A stretch of 33,727 bases of DNA from Candidatus Parcubacteria bacterium (lineage in GTDB: Bacteria; Patescibacteriota; Minisyncoccia; Phycocordibacterales; JAACPR01). Positions 9,926 through 17,910 of this stretch are shown here, piece by piece. Under the pieces are notes generated by a model. It worked only from the letters and a program-made list of their open reading frames with translations. It searched no databases and was not told the origin of the DNA. The translations under genes and the position numbers were made by a program. The DNA lies in contig JAACPR010000005.1 in NCBI GenBank assembly GCA_009995365.1, positions 7,366-41,092 on the forward strand. The letters are read 5' to 3'. Every line of letters starts with the position of its first letter. Position 1 is the stretch's first letter.

Positions 9926-10088
9926 TTTATTTTTTGTTTAACTAATAATCGGACGTAACTTTCGATAACCTTATTATCTCACTCAAATAAAAAATAAAGA
10001 AGTTTATTTTAAAAAAAATTTGTGGATAACTTTATTTTAAAAAAATTTAAAAAAAGTTTTAAAAAATAAAATAAAAAAAATAAAAGAC

Positions 10089-10132
10089 AAAATAAAAATC
10101 TCAGAATCAAAAATGATCTGAGATTTTTATTT
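10089..10132 (-). terminator. Strong intrinsic terminator at the 3' end of the candidate ncRNA
   Basis: AAAATAAAAATCTCAGA (10089-10105) / TCTGAGATTTTTATTTT (10116-10132), a 17-bp perfect stem, with T-rich sequence following on the minus strand. Confidence 0.8.
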
Positions 10133-10231
10133 TATTTTTGTGTTCTTGGTTGTGCCCCTGACTGGCCAGCGAGGCTAGCTCCAAACGAATATCTTTGTGA
10201 GTGCGGTCGCTGACCAATCAGAAAAGCAACC
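10089..10231 (-). ncRNA. Candidate structured small RNA, no family recognised
   Basis: On the minus strand: promoter-like TTGTTG-18-TATACT (10268-10239), then RNA predicted to begin at GGTTG (10231). GGUUG pairs with CAACC (RC of 10148-10152). A 14-bp helix CUGAUUGGUCAGCG/CGCUGGCCAGUCAG (10221-10208 with 10171-10158) has two G-U wobbles that exist only in the minus-strand RNA. A 17-bp-stem terminator follows. No ORF of note. Confidence 0.55.
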
Positions 10232-10238
10232 TACAATG

Positions 10239-10268
10239 AGTATAACAAATTTAATAAAAAAACAACAA
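10239..10268 (-). promoter_or_regulatory. Putative sigma70-type promoter for the candidate ncRNA
   Basis: Minus strand TTGTTG (10268-10263), 18-bp spacer, TATACT (10244-10239); 7 nt downstream is the G that opens the outer helix. Confidence 0.5.
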
Positions 10269-10282
10269 GATTTAGCTTGTTG
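10263..10282 (-). terminator. Hairpin plus T-tract upstream of the ncRNA promoter
   Basis: CAACAAG-ATTTAG-CTTGTTG (7-bp stem); minus-strand 3' flank is TTTTTTTATT. It overlaps the putative -35. Confidence 0.5.
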
Positions 10283-10350
10283 AAAAAATGTGTTTTTTAT
10301 TTTATTGAAAATTTAAGGTATTACCAAAGTATTACCCCTAAAATGCAAAA

Positions 10351-10366
10351 CCCCACCGAAGTGGGG
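10351..10366 (-). terminator. Intrinsic terminator with UUCG tetraloop
   Basis: Minus-strand RNA CCCCAC-UUCG-GUGGGG followed by UUUUGCAUUUU. C(UUCG)G is the stable tetraloop form only in the minus-strand orientation. Confidence 0.75.
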
Positions 10367-10412
10367 ATTTACATAGATATTCGTTCGTTTGAGCTTTAAC
10401 ACTCACTTACGT

Positions 10413-10440
10413 AGTATAGCATACTTTCAATAATTTGCAA
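10413..10440 (-). promoter_or_regulatory. Putative extended -10 promoter
   Basis: Minus strand TTGCAA (10440-10435), 16-bp spacer ending in TGC, then TATACT (10418-10413); a TGn extended -10 just past the stop of the upstream gene. Confidence 0.5.
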
Positions 10441-10444
10441 GTTT

Positions 10445-12520
10445 TTATCTATATTTATTTTTATAGAAATTAACCCAACCTTCATTCCCTCTCTCGATTG
10501 CCTCTTCGACTAATTGATTAAATAGTTCTTCATCAAATCTATCTGCAGCTCTGACATATTCAATCCACAAACCTCTTTTTGATTCATCTAATTCATAAGT
10601 CTCTCGCGCAAGTGCCAGTGCTTTTTCAGACTGATTTGTTTCTGAATAAATCCTAACTAATGAAGTTCTAATTCCTTGTTTTGTTGGAGATAATTGAATT
10701 GCCGTCAAAGCGTATTTTTCTGCTTGCTCATAATTGCCTGCTCGCATTAAAAAATTTGAAAGCAAAAACGGAAAGCCGGCATCATTAGGAGTCTCTTCAA
10801 TTTGTTGTTTGATTTGATTATAAACAAATGTTGCGTATTGTGATTTGAGTGCATCAATCTGTTTTTGCACTTGATTATTTCTAACTTGTAAACCAAATAC
10901 ATCATCACCGATAGATAACATCGCTTCTCTAGCTTCTTTTGTTGCAAATGTATCTCTATTAATAATAGATTCAAAATATTTTATATTATCTTCAATCGGC
11001 TTTTGATGATAGAAGAACATCTGACCTTCAGGAGTTCTTTTCACAACAGCAATAGCTTTGACTAATTCTCCTGCCGCTTTGTATGGTTGATAGTTTATTA
11101 AATAAACAACAAATGGAGTTATTAAGATAATTGCCGTAATTAAAATCCTTTTCAAGTTTTCACTGATTTGATATTGATGTGACTGTTTATCTTTTGTTGT
11201 TATAGCGTAGACGAAAGCAATAATAAATATGAAATATAAATAACTAATTATCGTATCAAACACAAACAAGAGATGAACAAAATACCCAGCCAATACAGAA
11301 ATTAAAATTGCTTTTTCATTATTATTAAATTCACGCGTTCTGAAAATTGATAAGACCGTAGCCAACCAAATAGATAAATAAAGAAACGCGCCAAAAATTC
11401 CACCAGCAATCAACCAATCAAAAAAGATGTTGTGAGCTCGGTCGAACCACATACTATCAAGACCATCGCTACTAGGAAGATAATACTTATCAAAAACATA
11501 ATTAAAATTATCTTGTCCCCAACCTAATATTGGACGCTCTTGAAATCCCATGTATGAATGAACCCAATTATTTATTCTGATTTTGATCGCCGGTGAATTT
11601 GTATCGAAAATACTAGTTAGTCGATCAAGCGGCTGATTATTTTGCACGAAATCAGTTTCCTTTAGCGAGATAATTGTTCCAATAAATAGAATGGTCGCTG
11701 TGATAAACCCGAATGCTATTTTTTTATAAATAGTTTTTTCTTTCTCTAGAAAAGCCATCAAAAGTCCTATCAAAACAAGACCGCCCATAAAGCCCAGCAT
11801 CGCCCCTCTCGTTCCGGTCTGGAAAAGCATCCAGGTATTTAGAGCGAAAGCAGTGATATAAAACCAAATCAACCAATTAGCCAGACAAGTTTTTTTAGTT
11901 CGTTTGATAAAATTTGATAGACGACTTGTGTCTTTGAAAATTAGAAGGAGTGCAAAGAAGGAATTAAAGAGAGCGTAGATGGCAAGATGCGCAGGATTTC
12001 CGACTGTTGTATAAATGCGGAACAAGCCACCCCATAACTTTACCCCTTCTGTTGATTTTTGATAATCAATAATCTCATTAAAAGCAATCATTACCATAAC
12101 TAAAGAGCCGAACAACGAAATATTTAACAACGCATACCATTCTTTTTTTGTATTTAATACAGAACCTAAAACTAACAATAACCCTAACAAGTGAACTATA
12201 GTCACCCACCCTTCCATTCTTTCTAGATTACTCCAGAAACTAGCAGTCTGATCAACACCGAATAAATTAGAAAAGAATAACGACAAGGTGAACAAAATAA
12301 AGGAGATTAAAATCCAATTCTTTTTTGGTCTATATTTTGGATAAAGAATAGCTAGTATTAACCAGATTGCTATTAGTATTTCAACAACCACTCTAAAAAT
12401 AAAAGATTTTCCGGTGATGAATAATTCATACAAACTCTCAGAGACAATAAACGGCACAGTTAACAGGGCGATCACTCCAACATAAATTAAAATCTTTAAA
12501 ATCTTTTCTGTTTTTGTCAT
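10445..12520 (-). CDS. O-antigen ligase/Wzy-like polytopic membrane protein with C-terminal TPR region (paralog 1)
   Basis: Many TM segments; central FQTGTRGAMLGFMGG and ERPILGWGQDNFNYVFDKYY...DRAHNIFFDWLIAGG typical of the Wzy_C/O-antigen ligase family; C-terminal TPR-like NYEQAEKYALTAIQLSPTKQGIRTSLVRIYSETNQSEKALALARETYELDE. Confidence 0.88.
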   Translation of the reverse strand: MTKTEKILKILIYVGVIALLTVPFIVSESLYELFITGKSFIFRVVVEILIAIWLILAILYPKYRPKKNWILISFILFTLSLFFSNLFGVDQTASFWSNLERMEGWVTIVHLLGLLLVLGSVLNTKKEWYALLNISLFGSLVMVMIAFNEIIDYQKSTEGVKLWGGLFRIYTTVGNPAHLAIYALFNSFFALLLIFKDTSRLSNFIKRTKKTCLANWLIWFYITAFALNTWMLFQTGTRGAMLGFMGGLVLIGLLMAFLEKEKTIYKKIAFGFITATILFIGTIISLKETDFVQNNQPLDRLTSIFDTNSPAIKIRINNWVHSYMGFQERPILGWGQDNFNYVFDKYYLPSSDGLDSMWFDRAHNIFFDWLIAGGIFGAFLYLSIWLATVLSIFRTREFNNNEKAILISVLAGYFVHLLFVFDTIISYLYFIFIIAFVYAITTKDKQSHQYQISENLKRILITAIILITPFVVYLINYQPYKAAGELVKAIAVVKRTPEGQMFFYHQKPIEDNIKYFESIINRDTFATKEAREAMLSIGDDVFGLQVRNNQVQKQIDALKSQYATFVYNQIKQQIEETPNDAGFPFLLSNFLMRAGNYEQAEKYALTAIQLSPTKQGIRTSLVRIYSETNQSEKALALARETYELDESKRGLWIEYVRAADRFDEELFNQLVEEAIERGNEGWVNFYKNKYR

Positions 12521-12548
12521 TAAAATAAAGAATAGCAGAGAATAACAT

Positions 12549-14669
12549 CTATTGTAAATTATTTTTCTCTTTTAGTATCTTATTAGCCCAATCTTCATTT
12601 CCTCTTTCAATTGCTTGATCGATTAATTGATTAAATAGTTCCTCATCGAATTTATCAGCAACTCTGGCATATTCTATCCATAAATCTTTTTTTGATTCAT
12701 CCAATTCATATGTATTACGCGCAACAACTAATGCTTTTTCAGGTTGATTTGTTACAAAATATATTCTAATCAATGGAATTCTAATTGCTTGTTTGGCTGG
12801 CGATAATTCAACCGCCATCAAAGCATATTTTTCTGCTAGTTCGAATTCACCAATTTGTGCTAGAAAACTTGATAATAAGTATGGATACCTAGAATTATCA
12901 GGAGTATTTTCAATTTGCTGTATAACTTGATCATAAACATATTCATAATATTGTATTTTTGCACCATTAAGTTTTTTCTGCGACTTTTCATCAGAAACCA
13001 CAATGGAAGAAACAGTATTCCCAGCAACCATCATTTCAATCCTTGCTTCACTTGTCCCAAATGTATTTCCATCAATAACAGATTCAAAATATTTTATATT
13101 ATCTAATATTGGGTTATCGTTATAGAAAAATAATTGATCCTCTGAGGTTCCCCCTGCGACTTTAATTGCTTTCGCTAATTCTCCAGCCCCTTTGTATGGT
13201 TGATAATTTATCAAATAAACAACAAATGGAGTTACTAAAATAATTGCTGGAATTAAAATCTTTTTCAAGTTTTCACTAATTTGATATTGAAGTGGTTGTT
13301 TGTCTTTTGTTGTTATAGCGTAGACGAAAGCAATAATAAATATGAAATATAAATAACTAATTAGTATGTCGAATATAAATAATAAATGTACAAAGTATCC
13401 ACCAAGCATCCCAACCAAAATAGCTTTCTCGATGTTTTTGAATTTAGAAGTTTTGAGTATTGATAAAATTGTTGCAAGCCAAATAGATAAATAAAAGAAC
13501 AAACCGAATATTCCACCAGCAATCAGCCAATCAAAGAAGAGGTTGTGAGCGCGGTCATGCCAATCATCTGAACTAATAAACTCTGGGATATAATATTTAT
13601 CAAAAACATAATTGAAGTTGCTTTGTCCCCAACCTAAAATAGGACGCTCTTGGAACCCGTCGATTGCCATCTTCCAAGCATAAATTCTTGCCTGACCTGT
13701 TCTTTCAAATTTAAACCCTGAATCCGTTTTTTCTATTTCAAATATAGAAGTAAGACGATTAAGTGGTTGATTATTTTGCACAAAGTTAGTATCTCTCAGA
13801 GAAAAAACTGTCCCGATGAAAAAGACGACACCAACAATTAAACCAATCGAAATCTTTTTATAAATAGTTTTTTCTTTCTCTAGAAAAGCCATCAAAAGCC
13901 CTATCAAAACGAGACCACCCATAAAGCCCAGCATCGCCCCTCTAGTTCCGGTCTGAAAAAGCATCCAGGTATTTAGCGCGAAAGCAGTGATATAAAACCA
14001 AATCAACCAATTATCTAGACAAGTTTTTTTGGCTAGTTTGATGAAATTTGAAAGACGACTTGTGTCCTTGAAAATTAAAAGGATCGCAAAAAAGGAATTG
14101 AAGAGAGCGTAGATGGCGAGAAAAGAAGAATTACCTATAGTTGTTTCGATACGACGATTCCATGGATCCACACCAAAATTATTTCCGGCAAAGTCAAAAA
14201 TCTCCTTGAAAGCCAACGCCAACATTATTAAAGAACCGAGCAATGATACTTGAAACAACGTATACCACTCCTTTTTAGTATTCAATACAGAACCTAGAAC
14301 CACGGAAAGCCCTAACAAGTGAACAATAGTCACCCACCCTTCCATTCTCTCGAAACTACTCCAAAAACTAGCTGTCTGATCTATACCAAATAGATTAGAT
14401 ACGAATAGAGACAGAGTGAATAAAACAAAAGAAATTAATATCCAATTCTTTTTTGGTCTATATTTTGGATAAAGAATAGCTAGTATTAACCAAATTGCTA
14501 TTAGTATTTCAACGACTACTCTAAAAACAAAAGATTTTCCGGTTATAAATGGTTGATATAGATTGCTAGAGACAATAAACGGAATAGCTAGCAGGGCGAT
14601 CACTCCAACATAAATTAAAATCTTTAAAATCTTTTCTGTTTTTGTAACTTTTTCAGTTTGATTATTCAT
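12549..14669 (-). CDS. O-antigen ligase/Wzy-like polytopic membrane protein with C-terminal TPR region (paralog 2)
   Basis: Same architecture; long near-identical segments with paralog 1 (e.g. NWLIWFYITAFALNTWMLFQTGTRGAMLGFMGGLVLIGLLMAFLEKEKTIYKK). Confidence 0.88.
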   Translation of the reverse strand: MNNQTEKVTKTEKILKILIYVGVIALLAIPFIVSSNLYQPFITGKSFVFRVVVEILIAIWLILAILYPKYRPKKNWILISFVLFTLSLFVSNLFGIDQTASFWSSFERMEGWVTIVHLLGLSVVLGSVLNTKKEWYTLFQVSLLGSLIMLALAFKEIFDFAGNNFGVDPWNRRIETTIGNSSFLAIYALFNSFFAILLIFKDTSRLSNFIKLAKKTCLDNWLIWFYITAFALNTWMLFQTGTRGAMLGFMGGLVLIGLLMAFLEKEKTIYKKISIGLIVGVVFFIGTVFSLRDTNFVQNNQPLNRLTSIFEIEKTDSGFKFERTGQARIYAWKMAIDGFQERPILGWGQSNFNYVFDKYYIPEFISSDDWHDRAHNLFFDWLIAGGIFGLFFYLSIWLATILSILKTSKFKNIEKAILVGMLGGYFVHLLFIFDILISYLYFIFIIAFVYAITTKDKQPLQYQISENLKKILIPAIILVTPFVVYLINYQPYKGAGELAKAIKVAGGTSEDQLFFYNDNPILDNIKYFESVIDGNTFGTSEARIEMMVAGNTVSSIVVSDEKSQKKLNGAKIQYYEYVYDQVIQQIENTPDNSRYPYLLSSFLAQIGEFELAEKYALMAVELSPAKQAIRIPLIRIYFVTNQPEKALVVARNTYELDESKKDLWIEYARVADKFDEELFNQLIDQAIERGNEDWANKILKEKNNLQ

Positions 14670-14686
14670 TTGGATAAATATTTTAA

Positions 14687-16894
14687 TTAGTTTATAAACT
14701 CTGTAGTATTATCGTCAGAATCACTTTCCGCTTCGATATATTCTTTTAATGATTGTAATTGAATTGTGTTTTCTGGGAAATCTTCACTGGCCTGCTCGAC
14801 AACCCTTCTTGCAGAATCTAAATCACCCACTTTTTTATAAAAAATAGCCAAAGCCACCCTATTCTGAAAACTATCAGGGCTACTTTCGATTTGCTCTTTC
14901 AATAATTCCTCCACCCACTCTTGCTTTCCTGATTCAATAGTCTCGTCTACCACATTCTCAAAAGTTTTTGAATCAAGCCTAATGACCATGTTTACATACT
15001 CTCGCCACAAATCTTTTTTTGATTCATCCAATTCATAAGTCTCACGAGCAAGTGCAATCGCCTTTTCGGGTTGATCGCTCATAGCGTAGACTTTCATTAG
15101 TGGAGTTCTGATAACTTGTTTTGTTGGAGAAATCTCGATAGCCTCTAACAGATATTTTTCAGCCAATTCAAATTGTCCAATTTGTGCAAAGAAGGTTCCG
15201 AACAAGTATCTATATCTAGAGTTATTTGGAAATTTTTCGATTTGCTTTTCCATTTCATCTATCGCAAATTGCACATAGTCTTGTTTGGCTTCTTGGTCTA
15301 GGCTTTCGATTCTCAAAATTTGATTTGTAGTTAATAAAATTCTCTCTCTGATTTCTGGATTTGCAAAAGAGTCATGACTCAGTGCAGATTCAAAAGCTTC
15401 GATATTCCCGTATATTCCATTTTCATGATTAAAAGTAGGTTGTCCGCTGACATCTGTTTTAATGATTGTCATCCCGCCTATCAAATCTTTATTTGCAGCG
15501 TAACTTGGGTAGTTAATAAAATACATAGAAACTGGAATGACAACACAAATAATTACTACCAAAACCTGTTTCGTTTTCTCACTCAATTCTTTTTGGAAAA
15601 GTGAATTTTCTTTTTGCTGTGACTGTGAATAGATAAAAGCCAAAATGAAAATCCAATACATGTAGCTGACGATTTGATCAAAAACAAATAGATTGTGAAC
15701 GAAATACCCACCTAGCATACCGACTAAAACAGCCTTTTCATTGATCGCAATCTTATCGAGTGAAGCTTTCCAAATATGAAATAGTGAAGCAACCCAAATT
15801 GAAACATAAAATAATAGACCAAAAATTCCTCCAGCAATTAGCCAATCAAACAAGATATTGTGAACGCGATCGAACCATGTTTCGTTTCCGTGATGCTCGG
15901 GCAGATAATGCTTGTCGAAAACATAATTGAAATTGCTCTGTCCCCAACCTAGCATTGGTCGCTCATTGAAACCCTTGATTGCCATTTTCCAGTTGTTAAT
16001 TCTGGCTTGCGAAGTTCCTTCTATAGCAGTGACACTCGCGATTCGATTCAATGCGATGTTGTTTTGAACAAAGCCAGTATCCTTGAATACAAAAACTCCT
16101 GCGATAAAAATCGCAACAGCGCCAATTAATGAAAAAGCAGTCTTTCTGAAAACTTGATTTTCTTTGTTGAAAATAGCAATGATAAGCCCTGCCAATACGA
16201 TTCCACCCAAAAGACCCAGCATCGTCCCTCTAGTTCCAGTTTGAAAAACAACAACTGATTGCAAAACAAAAGTCACACCATAAAACCATGAATACCAACC
16301 GGTGAAACTAATTTTTTCACGAAGCAAAAAGAAGAGCGACAAAAACGCATTGAACAACATGTAAATAGCGAGGTAGGTAGAGTTTCCCAATTTTGTATCG
16401 ACTCTGGTATTAAATCCACTTTCTAGAACTTGACCAAAAGCAGAGAAAACCATAAACAAGCTGACGATTATTGAGGCGTTAAACAACCACAACCATTCTT
16501 TCTTTTCTCGCAAAACTGAACCGAGCGCCAAAAATAACGCAAATAAATGCGCGATAGTCACCCACCCTTCCATTCTCTCAAAATTACTCCAAAAGCTGGC
16601 CAACGGGTTAATCCCTAACTGATTAGAAACAAAAAGAGAAACCACAAAGGCAGCGAAAGTGACCAAAATCCAGTTAATTTTCGGTCGATAAATTGGATAC
16701 AGAACCGCCAATATCAAATATATCCCTACGATTATTTCAGTAACGATTCTGAATGTATATGCTTTCCCTGTTATATATGGAAAGAAAAGGCTGTTGGACA
16801 CAACGAATGGAACAAACAGCAAAATGGCCAACCCGATATAAATCAAAAATTTCAAGTTTTTCTCTGTAGATGTCATTAATGGAAAATATACCAA
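14687..16894 (-). CDS. O-antigen ligase/Wzy-like polytopic membrane protein with longer C-terminal TPR region (paralog 3)
   Basis: VFQTGTRGTMLGLLGG, NERPMLGWGQSNFNYVFDKHYLPEHHGNETWFDRVHNILFDWLIAGG; TPR-like C-terminus extended with a further repeat (SSPDSFQNRVALAIFYKKVGDLDSARRVVEQASEDFPEN). Confidence 0.88.
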   Translation of the reverse strand: MVYFPLMTSTEKNLKFLIYIGLAILLFVPFVVSNSLFFPYITGKAYTFRIVTEIIVGIYLILAVLYPIYRPKINWILVTFAAFVVSLFVSNQLGINPLASFWSNFERMEGWVTIAHLFALFLALGSVLREKKEWLWLFNASIIVSLFMVFSAFGQVLESGFNTRVDTKLGNSTYLAIYMLFNAFLSLFFLLREKISFTGWYSWFYGVTFVLQSVVVFQTGTRGTMLGLLGGIVLAGLIIAIFNKENQVFRKTAFSLIGAVAIFIAGVFVFKDTGFVQNNIALNRIASVTAIEGTSQARINNWKMAIKGFNERPMLGWGQSNFNYVFDKHYLPEHHGNETWFDRVHNILFDWLIAGGIFGLLFYVSIWVASLFHIWKASLDKIAINEKAVLVGMLGGYFVHNLFVFDQIVSYMYWIFILAFIYSQSQQKENSLFQKELSEKTKQVLVVIICVVIPVSMYFINYPSYAANKDLIGGMTIIKTDVSGQPTFNHENGIYGNIEAFESALSHDSFANPEIRERILLTTNQILRIESLDQEAKQDYVQFAIDEMEKQIEKFPNNSRYRYLFGTFFAQIGQFELAEKYLLEAIEISPTKQVIRTPLMKVYAMSDQPEKAIALARETYELDESKKDLWREYVNMVIRLDSKTFENVVDETIESGKQEWVEELLKEQIESSPDSFQNRVALAIFYKKVGDLDSARRVVEQASEDFPENTIQLQSLKEYIEAESDSDDNTTEFIN

Positions 16895-16959
16895 AGTTGA
16901 TGAAAAAGTGCGAGGAGTAATAATTTCGTTAATATTATTTATATGCTATTTTAATATTA

Positions 16960-17910
16960 ATGAAAATATCTACAATAATACCCGTATACAATAAAGGAGA
17001 CTACACGAAAAGAGCCGTTGAGTCAGCAATTAACCTAGATGAAGTCGCCGAAGTTATTTTGATTGAAGATGGTTCAAATGATAACTCCTTGGAAGTATGC
17101 AAAAAGCTGTCAGATGAATTTGAAAACGTTCACCTATATACACATCCTGAAAATAAAAATTTAGGCATAGCAAATAGTAGAAATTTAGGTATCAGAAAAG
17201 CCAAATGTGATTATATTTCTTTTTTAGATGCAGATGATTGGTATTTAAAAAATCGATTTAAAGACACTAAAAAAGTTTTTATGGAGAACCCAGATGCAGA
17301 TGGTGTTTATGATGCTGTGGGTACCGCATTCGAAGATGAGAAAGCGGCAGAAAAGTGGAAAGATTTTGAGGGAGAAAAAATTTTAAGTGCACCAAAGAAA
17401 AAAGTAGCCCCGGAAGATTTTTTATACGAAATAATAACTAATTGGATAGGTACTTTTCATACTAATGGAATCGTTTTAAAGAAAAAAGTTTTTGATAAGG
17501 TTGGATATTTTGAGAAAGAATTTGAACCATCCGAAGACATGCATATGTGGATAAGATTAATATCGGTTTGCAAATTATACCCAGCATGTATAGACGAAGC
17601 TAGAGCCATGAGATATATCTACAGAGGTAATACTTATACAAAAGATAAGAAAAAATTATTTGAGATAAGAAAATTATACTGGAGGAAATTATTTGATTGG
17701 TCAATCTCAAACAATTTATCAATAAAAAATAAATCACTCATTTTATTACCACACCTAATTTATAAATCTGATCTCCAAAAAGACAAAGTGACCTTGAAAA
17801 ATTTATTAAAATTCCAAATTAATATTTTAATAAGCTTAATTAAACACCCAATAATAACTTCTGTTACTATCTTTTGGATAATTAAAAAAATGCTATCATT
17901 AAAAAAATGA
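16960..17910 (+). CDS. Glycosyltransferase family 2
   Basis: KISTIIPVYNKGDYTKRAVESAINL...ILIEDGSNDNS...NLGIANSRNLGIRKAKCDYISFLDADDWY, the GT2 nucleotide-sugar and DxD region. Confidence 0.92.
   Translation: MKISTIIPVYNKGDYTKRAVESAINLDEVAEVILIEDGSNDNSLEVCKKLSDEFENVHLYTHPENKNLGIANSRNLGIRKAKCDYISFLDADDWYLKNRFKDTKKVFMENPDADGVYDAVGTAFEDEKAAEKWKDFEGEKILSAPKKKVAPEDFLYEIITNWIGTFHTNGIVLKKKVFDKVGYFEKEFEPSEDMHMWIRLISVCKLYPACIDEARAMRYIYRGNTYTKDKKKLFEIRKLYWRKLFDWSISNNLSIKNKSLILLPHLIYKSDLQKDKVTLKNLLKFQINILISLIKHPIITSVTIFWIIKKMLSLKK

Noticed and set aside
9610-9958. Overlapping ORFs on both strands around the H1-like gene (9610..9855 -, 9653..9958 +, 9732..9941 +)
   Set aside because: Alternative frames of a Lys/Ala repeat give Q/R- or F/C-rich artefacts; only the MPAKKTTRKK frame has a sensible protein and terminator.
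10089-10231. Identification of the candidate ncRNA as SRP RNA, 6S, tmRNA or RNase P RNA
   Set aside because: No GGAAGGAAGCAGCC-type SRP apical loop, no tmRNA acceptor/ACCA or tag ORF, no RNase P core motifs; the 14-bp helix with 36-nt loop does not clearly match the 6S layout.
16895-16959. Defined divergent promoter between paralog 3 and the first GT2 gene
   Set aside because: The region is AT-rich with several weak -10-like hexamers but no convincing -35/-10 pair on either strand.
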